A stretch of DNA of 64,000 nucleotides, from positions 62,001-126,000 of the forward strand of contig NZ_CAJSLV010000001.1 of the NCBI RefSeq assembly GCF_907177275.1, written 5' to 3'. Every line of letters begins with the position of its first letter. Within the stretch, counting starts at the first letter, position 1. Made by a program: the position numbers and the translations under genes. Of this stretch, positions 52,798-61,942 are shown piece after piece. The notes below the pieces were generated by a model that saw only the letters and a program-made list of their open reading frames with translations, ran no database searches and was not told the origin of the DNA. Origin of the DNA: Actinacidiphila cocklensis (lineage in GTDB: Bacteria > Actinomycetota > Actinomycetes > Streptomycetales > Streptomycetaceae).

Positions 52798-55700
52798 ATG
52801 CGCAGACGCATTCCCATACGTGTCAGAGCGGCCGCGGTGGCCATCACCGCCGTCGCCCTGCTGCCGGCCCAGGCGGCCTTCGCCGCGCCGCAGACCGCCT
52901 CAGGCACGCATGTTTCCGCCAAGCCCCGGGTCGCGAACGCGCCCGCGGCCGGCACCGCCCCGTCCACCGCCCGGGCCTGCGACAAGCCCAAGCCAGGTCA
53001 GATGTCCTGCTTCGCCTTCCGGCGCACCGACGTCAAGGGCATCAAGGGCCTGCTCGAGGTCGACACCGTCCCGGCCGGCTACGGCCCCTCCGACCTCCAG
53101 AGCGCCTACAAGCTCCCCGCCAACGGCGGCGCGGGCCAGACCGTCGCCATCGTCGACGCCTACGACGACCCCAACGCGGAGGCCGACCTCGCCGTCTACC
53201 GGCAGCAGTACGGACTTCCTGCCTGCACGACCGACAACGGGTGCTTCACCAAGGTCTCCCAGCGCGGCGGAACCGACGACCTGCCCACACCCGACCCGGG
53301 CTGGTCGCAGGAGATCTCCCTGGACCTCGACATGGTCTCGGCGGCGGCGCCGAACGCCCACATCCTCCTGGTCGAGGCGGACACGCCCAGCACCGACGAC
53401 CTGGGCACCGCGGTGAACGAGGCGGTCGCCCTCGGCGCCAAGTACGTATCCAACTCGTACGGGTCGAACTACAGCGCGGCGCCCGGCAGCGGCGAGGACG
53501 AGTCGGACCTGCAAGCCGACACGCAGTACTTCGACCACCCCGGGGTGGTGCTCACCGCCAGCACCGGCGACAACGCCTATGGCGTCGGGTACCCCGCCGC
53601 TTCCCCGCATGTGACGGCCGTCGGCGGAACCTCACTGGTCGCTGACAGCAGCGCGCGCGGCTGGACCGAGTCGGTCTGGCACGGCTCCACCCAGGGGCCG
53701 GGCAGCGGCTGCTCGACCATCGAGCCGAAGCCGGCCTTCCAGAAGGACACCGGCTGCGCCCACCGCACCGTGGCGGACGTCTCCGCGGTCGCCGACCCGG
53801 CCACCGGAGTCGCGGTCTACGACTCGTACCAGGTCAGCGGCTGGCTGGAGTTCGGCGGGACCAGCGCCTCCGCGCCGATCATCGCGAGCGTCTACGCCGA
53901 CGCGGGCACGCCCGCCGACGGGACCTACCCCAACTCCTACCCGTACCAGAACACCTCCGCGATCAACGACGTGACGACCGGCTCCAACGGCAGCTGCGAC
54001 CCCGCCTACTGGTGCACCGCGACGGCCGGCTACGACGGCCCGACCGGCCTCGGCACCCCCGACGGCCTCGCAGCCTTCCGCACCGGCCCGCACGGCACCG
54101 TGTCGGGCACCGTCACCAGCCAGACCGACGGCGAGCCGCTGGCCGGCGCCACGGTCACGATGGGCGACTACACCGACACCACGGACGCCACCGGCGCCTT
54201 CAGCATCACCGCGGCGCCCGGCACCTACACGGTGCAGGTCAGTGACTTCGGCTACGGCACCCAGACCCGCACCGGCATCAGCGTGACCGACGGCGGCAGC
54301 GCCACCGAGAGCTTCTCGCTCGACTCGCTGCCCACCTCCACGGTCAGCGGCACCGTCACCGACGGCTCCGGGCACGGCTACCCGCTGTACGCGAGGATCA
54401 CCGTCGACGGCATGCCGGGCACGGTCTACACCGACCCCTACACCGGCGCCTACAGCGTCAAGCTGCCCAAGAACACCGACTACACCCTCCATGTCGCCGC
54501 GACCGAGGCCGGCTACCAGGCGACCGACTCGTCGGTCTCGGTGGCGGACGGGGACGTCACCGACGATGTCGCCGTGCCCGTCGACGCGACCGGCTGCACC
54601 GCCGCGGGGTACACCCGGAAGCACGATGGCGCCAGGCAGACCTTCGACGCCACCACGGCACCGGCCGATTGGACGGTCACCGACGCGACCGGCAACGGGC
54701 CGTGGCGGTTCGACAATCCCGGCGCGCGCGGCAACTGGGCCGGCGGGGACAGCTCCGGCGGCTTCGCCGTGGCCGACAGCCGGTTCGTCGGCACCGCGGC
54801 CATGGACACCTCACTGGTCAGCCCGGTTGTCGACATGTCCGACGACGCCGCCCCCGCCGTCGAGTTCAACTCCGACTACGCCTCCACGCTCAGCAACTCG
54901 ACCGCCGACGTCGAGGTGACCACCGACGGCGGCCAGACGTGGTCCAGCGTCTGGCACTACGACACCAACTTCGCCCTGGACCACTTCGCGGTGCAACTCC
55001 CGCAGGCCGCCCACAAGTCCGCGGTTCAGGTCCGGTTCCACTTCACCGGCAGCAACGCCCTCTGGTGGGAACTGGACAACGTCTTCATCGGCGACTCCGG
55101 CTGCGTGCCGATCCAGGGTGCCCTCGTGCAGGGACAGGTCACCGACACCAACACCGGCAAGGGCCTGGCCGGCGCCCAGGTCGAGGTCGCGACGGACCCC
55201 GCCACCGACGCCCAGACCCTGGGCACCACGGTGGACCCGGCACTGCAGCCCGGCTTCTACTCGACGTTCGTCCCGGCGACCGGAGCGCAGAACGTCACCG
55301 CCACCAGGGCCGACTACAGCTCCGCGAGCGCCTCGGTGACCCTGGCGGCCGACAAGGCGGTACGGCACGACTTCGCGCTCAAGGCCGGCCGGCTGGCCGT
55401 CACTCCGGGCTCGGTGAGCAAGTCCCTCGCATGGCAGGGCAAGACCACGGTCAGCCTGACCGTGACCAACAACGGCACTGCCACGGCGAACGCCGAACTC
55501 ACCGAGCGGACGGGTGCCTTCACCGCACAGGCGACGGGCACGGGCCCCGCTCTCCAGCGGGTGCCCGGCAGCTACTCGCCCTACTCCGCAGCGAGGACCG
55601 GCCAGGGCGGCACCACCAAGACGGCGGACCTGCCGGTCCGCCCGGCGGCAGCCTCCGGTGAGCCCTGGAGCCCCATCGCGGACTACCCGGTCCCAGTCCA

Positions 55701-57315
55701 GGACAACATGGTCGAGACCTACCGAGGCAAGGTCTACTCCATCGGTGGCCTGTCCGACACCGGCATCCTCAACTCGGTGTACGTGTACGACCCCGCCACC
55801 GGGGCCTGGACCACGCACGCCGCCGCTTCCGACGGCCGCTACGCGGGCGCGCACGGCCTGATCAACGGAAAGATCTACGTCGCCGGCGGATGGCAGGCCG
55901 GCGGGGGACTGGACCCCAGGCTGGAGATCTACGACCCGGCCACCGACAGCTGGAGTACCGGAGCCTCCGCCCCGCACCCCCTGGCGGGAGCCGCCAGCGC
56001 CGTGCTCGACGGCAAGCTCTACGTCGTCGGCGGCTGCGGGGAGAGCGCCTGCGGCAGCGGCCAGGTCTCGGTCTACGATCCGGCCACGAACACCTGGAGC
56101 TCAGCACCCGACTATCCCGAGGCCGCAGCCTGGGGTTCCTGCGGAGCCGTGAACGGCATCCTCTACTGCGCGGGCGGCAACCAGGCCAACGGCACGGCGG
56201 ACGCCTTCTCCTTCGACCCGGCGCAGCACGCCTGGGCGAAGATGCCCAGTCTGCCGATCGACCTGTGGGGATCCGCCTATGCGTCTGCGAACGGCAAGCT
56301 GCTGGTCTCCGGTGGCATCACCGGACACAGCACCGAGCGCACCAACGCCGGCTACGCCTACGACCCCGTCGCCGGCAGCTGGAGCGCACTGCCCAACGCG
56401 ATGAACGCCGTCTACCGCGGTGGCAGCGCGCTGGGCGTCTACCAGGTCGGCGGTGGCCTCGGCGGCCTCAACCCGCCGGTCACCTGGGCCGCGGTACTCC
56501 CCGGCTACGACCAGGCCGAGGCGACCGGCGTCAGCTGGCTGAGTGAGAGCGCCAGCAAGATCTCGCTGGCGCCGGGCGAGACCGGCACGGTGACCGTCAC
56601 CCTCGACGCCGCGACCATCACCCAGCCCGGCACCTACACCGCCTCGCTCGCCCTGGTCAGCGACACCCCGTACGGGCAGGCACCGGTCCCGGTCACCCTG
56701 ACCGTGGCTGCGCCGTCCAGCTGGGGCAAGCTCACCGGCACCGTGTACTCCTGGAACGGCTCCGTGGCGGCGCCGCTGGCAGGCGCGACGATCCAGGTCA
56801 ACGGCGCCCTCGACAGCTGGACGTTGCGGACGGACAGCAACGGCCACTACTCGCAGTGGCTGGACCAGGGCAACAAGACCCTGCAGATCGTCGTCGCACG
56901 GGACGGCTACCAGCCGCTGGTGCTGAGCAGTTCGGTGACCGCAGGCAAGACGACGACCTTGAACGCCACGCTCGTGGCCGTCGGCGCGGCCAAGGGCGCC
57001 AGCACGGTCGTCGCCACGGTGGCGAGCACCCCGTACGGCCACGTGCCGCAAGTCGCCGTGACAGTCACCGGTGTCGCCTCCCTCATCCCGACGGGACAAG
57101 TGACGATCAAGGAAGGCACGACCACCCTCGGCAGTTCGGCCCTGACCGCCGGCGGCGCAGCCACGGTCTCCTTGCCGCGCACGCTCAAGGTGGGCACGCA
57201 CTCCCTCACGGTCTCCTACGCGGGCGACAGCCGGCTCGAAGGATCGGTCACCAGCGTGCAGCTGGTCGTGACCAAGGGCACCGCGGCTGTCGTCAGCGGG
57301 GTGCCGGCCACGTAG
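52798..57315 (+). CDS. Giant secreted S53 protease with kelch propeller and extra Ig-like domain, copy C
   Basis: 1505 residues, the longest of the three. A signal peptide (to about residue 30) and short pro-segment are followed by the S53 domain with Glu172 and Asp176 (QEISLDLD) and Ser356 (GGTSASAP). Regulatory-type beta-domains (VTSQTDGEPLAGATV; VTDTNTGKGLAGAQV), a MAM-like domain, and a kelch propeller (GKVYSIGG, GKIYVAGG, GKLYVVGG, GILYCAGG) follow. Past the common end it adds about 95 residues of a Big_3-type Ig domain (PTGQVTIKEGTTTLGSS; GTHSLTVSYAGDSRLEG). ATG 52798 begins the signal peptide. No SARP-type repeat was found upstream, unlike copies A and B. Confidence 0.9.
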   Translation: MRRRIPIRVRAAAVAITAVALLPAQAAFAAPQTASGTHVSAKPRVANAPAAGTAPSTARACDKPKPGQMSCFAFRRTDVKGIKGLLEVDTVPAGYGPSDLQSAYKLPANGGAGQTVAIVDAYDDPNAEADLAVYRQQYGLPACTTDNGCFTKVSQRGGTDDLPTPDPGWSQEISLDLDMVSAAAPNAHILLVEADTPSTDDLGTAVNEAVALGAKYVSNSYGSNYSAAPGSGEDESDLQADTQYFDHPGVVLTASTGDNAYGVGYPAASPHVTAVGGTSLVADSSARGWTESVWHGSTQGPGSGCSTIEPKPAFQKDTGCAHRTVADVSAVADPATGVAVYDSYQVSGWLEFGGTSASAPIIASVYADAGTPADGTYPNSYPYQNTSAINDVTTGSNGSCDPAYWCTATAGYDGPTGLGTPDGLAAFRTGPHGTVSGTVTSQTDGEPLAGATVTMGDYTDTTDATGAFSITAAPGTYTVQVSDFGYGTQTRTGISVTDGGSATESFSLDSLPTSTVSGTVTDGSGHGYPLYARITVDGMPGTVYTDPYTGAYSVKLPKNTDYTLHVAATEAGYQATDSSVSVADGDVTDDVAVPVDATGCTAAGYTRKHDGARQTFDATTAPADWTVTDATGNGPWRFDNPGARGNWAGGDSSGGFAVADSRFVGTAAMDTSLVSPVVDMSDDAAPAVEFNSDYASTLSNSTADVEVTTDGGQTWSSVWHYDTNFALDHFAVQLPQAAHKSAVQVRFHFTGSNALWWELDNVFIGDSGCVPIQGALVQGQVTDTNTGKGLAGAQVEVATDPATDAQTLGTTVDPALQPGFYSTFVPATGAQNVTATRADYSSASASVTLAADKAVRHDFALKAGRLAVTPGSVSKSLAWQGKTTVSLTVTNNGTATANAELTERTGAFTAQATGTGPALQRVPGSYSPYSAARTGQGGTTKTADLPVRPAAASGEPWSPIADYPVPVQDNMVETYRGKVYSIGGLSDTGILNSVYVYDPATGAWTTHAAASDGRYAGAHGLINGKIYVAGGWQAGGGLDPRLEIYDPATDSWSTGASAPHPLAGAASAVLDGKLYVVGGCGESACGSGQVSVYDPATNTWSSAPDYPEAAAWGSCGAVNGILYCAGGNQANGTADAFSFDPAQHAWAKMPSLPIDLWGSAYASANGKLLVSGGITGHSTERTNAGYAYDPVAGSWSALPNAMNAVYRGGSALGVYQVGGGLGGLNPPVTWAAVLPGYDQAEATGVSWLSESASKISLAPGETGTVTVTLDAATITQPGTYTASLALVSDTPYGQAPVPVTLTVAAPSSWGKLTGTVYSWNGSVAAPLAGATIQVNGALDSWTLRTDSNGHYSQWLDQGNKTLQIVVARDGYQPLVLSSSVTAGKTTTLNATLVAVGAAKGASTVVATVASTPYGHVPQVAVTVTGVASLIPTGQVTIKEGTTTLGSSALTAGGAATVSLPRTLKVGTHSLTVSYAGDSRLEGSVTSVQLVVTKGTAAVVSGVPAT

Positions 57316-57363
57316 GTCACTCGCGCCGCTCCAGGCGACCGCCTCCGCACGTCCGGCATGATC

Positions 57364-57396
57364 GGTACGTCGCACGGGTGTCCCGTGCGACGTACC
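57364..57396. terminator. Strong hairpin between convergent genes
   Basis: GGTACGTCGCACGGG (57364-57378) pairs perfectly over 15 bp with 57382-57396 around a TGT loop, between S53 copy C and the DinB-like gene. Confidence 0.75.
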
Positions 57397-57445
57397 GCCA
57401 TGTGCGAACCGCAGGCGGTGCCACACCGATCCGTTGACCGGAAAG

Positions 57446-58009
57446 TCATATGCGGCGCGGTACGGCTCCGTCCTGCCAGCGGTAGAGGTCGCGCAGCAGG
57501 GAGATCTCGGCGCCGTGATGGATCAGCTCCCTGTTGACGTGCAGGACGATGCCCTCCATGGGAAACCGCTCGGGACCCGCCGGGGGCGGATTCTCCAGGT
57601 CGGCGTCCGAGAGCTCGCGGACCCCCGCGTTCCATCTCCCGTACATCTCATCGAGCTGTTTCAGCGCCTCGTCAGCGGTCCCCGCGTAGGCGAATGTCCG
57701 GGAGCCGACGTCCTGGCCGCCGAAGTGCCATCCGACCCGGTAGCCCAGGCAGGAGACGATGATGTGCGCCAGCCGCCAGGCAATCGTGGTCACCGGCGCC
57801 GGCACCGGGTCAGGGGACGCGGAGTCCATCGTCCATTCCCCCGAACCTGCCGACGTCGGTGCGGCCGACGTGCCACGTGGGCGGATGCTCCAGCAGCCAC
57901 GCACCGGCTCCCAGAAGTACTCCTCGTCGGCAAGACCGTGCAGCCGCGGCCGCAGGTTCTTGTGCCAATGCCGGTCCAACTGGTCCGCGATGCGCTCGCT
58001 TCTCGTCAT
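57446..58009 (-). CDS. DinB-family protein
   Basis: 187 residues of the four-helix DinB/YfiT fold. Motifs are the early SERIADQLDRHWHKNL, the metal-ligand-type His in TIAWRLAHIIVSCLGYR, and the C-terminal HVNRELIHHGAEISLLRDLY. Many members are metal-dependent thiol-S-transferases; the role here is unknown. The ATG has only a weak ribosome binding site. Confidence 0.82.
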   Translation of the reverse strand: MTRSERIADQLDRHWHKNLRPRLHGLADEEYFWEPVRGCWSIRPRGTSAAPTSAGSGEWTMDSASPDPVPAPVTTIAWRLAHIIVSCLGYRVGWHFGGQDVGSRTFAYAGTADEALKQLDEMYGRWNAGVRELSDADLENPPPAGPERFPMEGIVLHVNRELIHHGAEISLLRDLYRWQDGAVPRRI

Positions 58010-58105
58010 TTCCGCACACTACGTGCAGGCGGACAAGGACGCCCTCCTGCCCGAGCAGTACAAGGAGTCCCGGGAGGACCGGCCGTTGGCGAACGACATC
58101 AGGAA

Positions 58106-58795
58106 TCAGCGGAAGGGGACAGGCGGTTCGGACAGAGCGGCCTTGGCCTTCCTGGTGGCATCATCCGTGAGTACTTCTGGTGAGTTGGTCTTCAGGGCTT
58201 CGACGGTCTGCTCGGCGACGTCGGCGGGCTCGATCTTGGGCGCGTCGGTGAATGCGGCGAGGTCGGTGTCCACGAAGCCGGAGTGCACGCCGATCACCAG
58301 GGTGCCCTGGTCACTCAGGCCCTGGCGGGTCGCTTCGGTCAGCGACCATTGCGCGGCCTTGGAAGCCGCGTATCCGGGCCAGTCCGGCCGTCCGACCCAT
58401 GACGCCACGGAGAGCATGTTCACCAGGGCGCCGCCACCGTTGCGGGCCAGGACGGGTGCGAACGCGCGGGAGACGGCCCAGGTCCCGAAGAAGTTCACGT
58501 CCAAGGCCTGGCGGGCGCCGTCGAAGGAGCCCTCCAGCAGTGTCCCGTCGCCGAACACCCCCGCGTTGTTGATCACGATGGTGGCGTCGCCGGCGGCCGC
58601 AGCGGCGGCTTCGACATCCTCGGGCTTGGTCACGTCCAGGCGCAGTGGGGTCACGCCTTCATCGGTGACGGTCGACGGATCGCGGGCGCCCGCGTAGACC
58701 TTCGCAGCGCCGTGCTTCAGCAGCACGCGTGCGAAGGCTCTCCCTATGCCGCGGTTCGCTCCTGTTACCAGGCATACAGAATTTTCGACCTCCAT
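58106..58795 (-). CDS. SDR-family oxidoreductase
   Basis: 229 residues. Motifs are LVTGANRGIGRAFARVL, VINNAGVFGD (NNAG), a Ser in MLSVASW and the YAASKAA (YxxxK) catalytic pair. The lack of a C-terminal GG-type tail and the order resemble carbonyl-reducing SDRs. Substrate unknown. AAGGGG precedes the ATG. Confidence 0.85.
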   Translation of the reverse strand: MEVENSVCLVTGANRGIGRAFARVLLKHGAAKVYAGARDPSTVTDEGVTPLRLDVTKPEDVEAAAAAAGDATIVINNAGVFGDGTLLEGSFDGARQALDVNFFGTWAVSRAFAPVLARNGGGALVNMLSVASWVGRPDWPGYAASKAAQWSLTEATRQGLSDQGTLVIGVHSGFVDTDLAAFTDAPKIEPADVAEQTVEALKTNSPEVLTDDATRKAKAALSEPPVPFR

Positions 58796-59200
58796 CGCTG
58801 ACCCCTTCTGCCTCAGGCATGTGGTCTCGCGGACGCCGACTGCGCCGGCCCGGGCACCCGGTCCGCCCTACGGCGCACCCGAGCCCCCTGGCCCCTGGCC
58901 CCCCGCTGAATCCCTGCCGACAGCAGATGCGTCGACGCGCTGCGCGGCCCTGTGTGGCGCCCTCTGTTCCCCCGAGCGCCACTCGTCCCAGCATAGATCT
59001 GCCCTGGTGGTATTGCCCTGCGAGGTCGGGGACGCGGGTGGCGGGTGGTTGGCCTTTGAATGCGGTGTGTACGCGGTGGTGGTCGTAGGTGTGGAGCCAC
59101 CAGGACGCGTGCAGCGCCCCGCCGTGTCATCGGCGGGGCGAAGCAGTACCGGGAGTCAGCCGGCGGCATCCGTGGCGGACCGGGGGCGCCGCGAGCCGGG
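58796..59200. other. Intergenic region with transposase remnant
   Basis: No intact gene. Positions about 59000-59105 hold the IS481-type fragment; the rest is GC-rich sequence with no motif. Confidence 0.5.
59000..59105 (-). pseudogene. IS481-type transposase C-terminal remnant
   Basis: The minus strand reads WLHTYDHHRVHTAFKG then QPPATRVPDLAGQY, which matches the end of IS481-family DDE transposases (typically W-L-H-x-Y-N-x-H-R-P-H). No DDE core, no stop and no terminal repeats are found, so only the tail remains. Confidence 0.7.
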
Positions 59201-60676
59201 TCACCCGGTGGGGACGGGCTCCGAGGTCGTCGCCACGGCGGGCGTCTCCGCCGCCTCACCGCGGCTGTTGGCGGCTCGCAGGGCCACGATCGCCGCGGCG
59301 AAGAGGAAGAAGCTGCTGACCAGCAACGCCCGGGAGAAACCCGAGGTGAGGGCCTCGGGCATGGGCGCCTGCTCCGCGACCAGATCCTCGGTGCGCGACG
59401 TGGCGACCGCGGAGAAGATCGCCAGCCCGAGCGCCCCGCCGATCTGCTGCGAGGCGTTGAGCAGCGCCGCGGCGAGCCCGGCGCGCTCGGGCTCCACGTT
59501 TGCGTTGGCCGCGGTGGTGATCGACACGAAGGCGAAGCCGAGACCGAAGGAGGTGACCATCAGCCCGGGCAGCAGGTCGCCCAGGTAGTGACCGTCCACC
59601 GGGATGCGCGACAGCCAGAAGATGCCGCCGCCGGCGAGCAGCAGCCCGACGATCAGCAGTGGCCGCGTCCCGATCCGCGGGATCAGCTGGGACGCGATGC
59701 CCGCCGCCATGCCGACACCGACGCACAGCGGCAGGTAGGCGGAGCCGGTCTCCATCGGTGAGTAGCCGAGGACGTTCTCCATGTAGAGGCTGAGGAAGAA
59801 GAACATCGACAGGAACCCCGCCACGGCGACCAGTTGGGTGAAGTCCGCGGCGCCGAGCCCCTTGATCCGGAAGATCGACAGCGGCAGCAGCGGGTCTTTG
59901 ACGCGCTGCTCGTTGATCAGGAATGCGCCCGTGATCACCGCGGCGCCTGCGAGGCCGCCGAGCGTACGGGTCGCACCCCAGCCCACGTCCGGCGCCTTCA
60001 CCAGGGTGAAGACGAGCAGCAGCACGGAGCTGGTGACCAGCAGGGTTCCGAGGATGTCGAAGTTCGCCGGCCGCGAGGTGCGCCGGTCGCCCTCGACCAG
60101 CAGGAACAGCCCGGCGATCACCAGCACGCAGACCGGGACGTTGACCCACATGACCCAGCGCCAGCCGGGTCCGTCGGTCAGCAGTCCGCCGAGGAGCACA
60201 CCGGCCGCTGACGCACCGCCGGCGACGCCGCCCCAGACGCTGAGCGCCTTGGTTCTGTCACCGCCCTCCTTGAACATGGTCGTCAGGATGGACAGGGCAC
60301 CTGGAAGCATCAGGGCGGCGCCCGCGCCCTGCGCGAGCCGTGCGCCGATCAGCATCCCGGAGGAGTTCGCGACCCCGCCGATGACCGAGGAGAGCGAGAA
60401 CAGCACGGTCCCCGTCACCACGATGCGGCGCCGTCCGAGCAGGTCCGCGAGCCGTCCGCCGAGCAGCATGAAGCCGCCGTACGTGAGCAGGTAGCCGCTC
60501 GGCACCCACTGGAGGTTCTGGACGGAGAAGTCCAGGTCGCTCCGAATGGCCGGCAGGGCGACGTTGATGATCGAGGCGTCGATGAAGTCGAGGAACGCGA
60601 TGGCGCACAGCAAGGCCAGCGTGAGCTTGCCGCGGCCCGTCGCGAGGAAGGACTGTCGGGCGTCCTTTACTGCCAT
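59201..60676 (-). CDS. MFS exporter of the DHA2 (14-TMS) drug-resistance type
   Basis: 491 residues, about 14 membrane segments. Motifs are FLDFIDASIINVALPAI, LQWVPSGYLLTYGGFMLLGG, the loop GGRLADLLGRRR (MFS motif A), ARLAQGAGAALMLPGALSI and WRWVMWVNVPVCVLVI. These proteins pump small molecules out using the proton gradient; the substrate is unknown. ATG 60676 is preferred because it has GGAAGG upstream and starts just before the first segment; a start at 60715 is possible. It lies between two decayed transposases. Confidence 0.9.
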   Translation of the reverse strand: MAVKDARQSFLATGRGKLTLALLCAIAFLDFIDASIINVALPAIRSDLDFSVQNLQWVPSGYLLTYGGFMLLGGRLADLLGRRRIVVTGTVLFSLSSVIGGVANSSGMLIGARLAQGAGAALMLPGALSILTTMFKEGGDRTKALSVWGGVAGGASAAGVLLGGLLTDGPGWRWVMWVNVPVCVLVIAGLFLLVEGDRRTSRPANFDILGTLLVTSSVLLLVFTLVKAPDVGWGATRTLGGLAGAAVITGAFLINEQRVKDPLLPLSIFRIKGLGAADFTQLVAVAGFLSMFFFLSLYMENVLGYSPMETGSAYLPLCVGVGMAAGIASQLIPRIGTRPLLIVGLLLAGGGIFWLSRIPVDGHYLGDLLPGLMVTSFGLGFAFVSITTAANANVEPERAGLAAALLNASQQIGGALGLAIFSAVATSRTEDLVAEQAPMPEALTSGFSRALLVSSFFLFAAAIVALRAANSRGEAAETPAVATTSEPVPTG

Positions 60677-61059
60677 GGGAGGTATGCCTTCCGGAACATG
60701 GTCTTCGCTACGCACGCGGGGGCAGGGCGGGCGCGGCGTCCAGCAGCGAGGGGGAGGACCCGGGCAGCGCCACGGGCGCTGGGGTTGCCGCGCTACGCCG
60801 CACCCGACCGGGGCTCCCCTTCGTGTGCCGATTACGCGGTCAAAGAGGGGACCTGGACCGCGGACCGTGACATCGCGGGCCGGCGATATGGGCTACATCA
60901 CATCCGCGGGATTCATGTCACATTCCGAGGCGCCCGGCGCTCGGGAAGGGCCACCACCCGCTAAATGAACGCCGCCCTGGACCAGTTGCGCGCTGAGGGC
61001 GCCTGGGTCCGCGAGGAGGGCATCACGCGGCTGTCGCCGTTGGCCCATCACGCGGCGGT
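60677..61059. other. Intergenic region with Tn3-type remnant
   Basis: The region upstream of the MFS gene. It contains the Tn3-type trace at 60962-61050. No promoter hexamers were convincing on the minus strand. Confidence 0.5.
60962..61050 (+). pseudogene. Tn3-family transposase C-terminal remnant
   Basis: The plus strand reads MNAALDQLRAEGAWVREE then GITRLSPLAHH, close to the end of Tn3-family transposases (AALDQLR...VRDEDVARLSPL). The following conserved HINxxGRYSF is missing, and a stop codon lies directly before the fragment. It runs up against the 3' end of the alpha/beta hydrolase gene. Confidence 0.65.
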
Positions 61060-61878
61060 TCAGTTGGTGGTGCGGGCGGCGGCGAGGATGAGGGCGGTGA
61101 CGGCAGCGGGGTGGGAGATCGGTGCGGCGTGTGAGCTGTCGATCTCGACGGTGTGGGCCGCGGCGCGCTTGGCTTCGAAGCGTTCGAGGTCGGCGCCGAG
61201 GGTTTTGTCCTGGCGGGCGATCAGTGCCCAGGTCGGGATGGTGTGCCAGGCCGCGGCGGTGGCGGTGGCGGTGAAGGCGGCAGCGTCGATGGGGCGTTGT
61301 TCGGCGGCCAGGAGGCGCGTGCGGGCGGCGGGCAGGTCCGCGGCGAAGACGGCGCGGAATTGGGCGGGGTCGATGCTGAGTTCGGCGCCCTGGGCGCCGT
61401 CGGGGTCGGTGTAGGGCAGGGGGCGCAGGGCGGGGGTGAGCTGGGAGTCGGTGGAGCGGGCGGCCAGGGCGCCGAGGTTCTCGCCGGTGTCGGGCATCAG
61501 GGCGGCGATGTAGACCAGGGCGGTGATGTGGGGGTTTCCCGCTGCGGCCTGGGTGATGACCGCGCCGCCGTAGGAGTGTGCGACCAGGACGACGGGGCCG
61601 TCGATGGAGGCCAGGAGGGAGGTGAGGCGGGCGGCGTCCTGAGACAGGCCGCGCAGGGGGTTGGCGGGGGCGATGACGGTGTAGCCGGCGGCTTGCAGGG
61701 TGGTGGCGACGGCGTTCCAGCCCGATGCGTCGGCGAACGCGCCGTGCTCCAGCACGATGGTCGGCTTGGCGGTGGTGCGGGCGGGGCCGGCGGTCGCCGT
61801 GGTGAGCGGTGCGCAGGCCAGGGCGGTTGCCAGGGAGAGCGCGGTGATCGCGCTGCGGCGGCGTGAGGTGCGGGGCAT
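61060..61878 (-). CDS. Secreted alpha/beta hydrolase
   Basis: 272 residues. A signal peptide (ITALSLATALACAPLTTATA) is followed by an alpha/beta hydrolase fold: TIVLEHGAFADASGWNAV (oxyanion region), the nucleophile elbow VAHSYGGAV and a late His in EIDSSHAAPIS. It resembles salicylate-esterase-like hydrolases of actinomycetes; substrate unknown. AGGAGAA lies 6 nt before the ATG. It is third in a run of hydrolase genes on this strand. Confidence 0.82.
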   Translation of the reverse strand: MPRTSRRRSAITALSLATALACAPLTTATAGPARTTAKPTIVLEHGAFADASGWNAVATTLQAAGYTVIAPANPLRGLSQDAARLTSLLASIDGPVVLVAHSYGGAVITQAAAGNPHITALVYIAALMPDTGENLGALAARSTDSQLTPALRPLPYTDPDGAQGAELSIDPAQFRAVFAADLPAARTRLLAAEQRPIDAAAFTATATAAAWHTIPTWALIARQDKTLGADLERFEAKRAAAHTVEIDSSHAAPISHPAAVTALILAAARTTN

Positions 61879-61942
61879 GGTGTTCTCCTGTTGACCGGGG
61901 GTCCCGCCGCCGGTGGCGGCGGGACTACGGGAGCGGGGGGTG

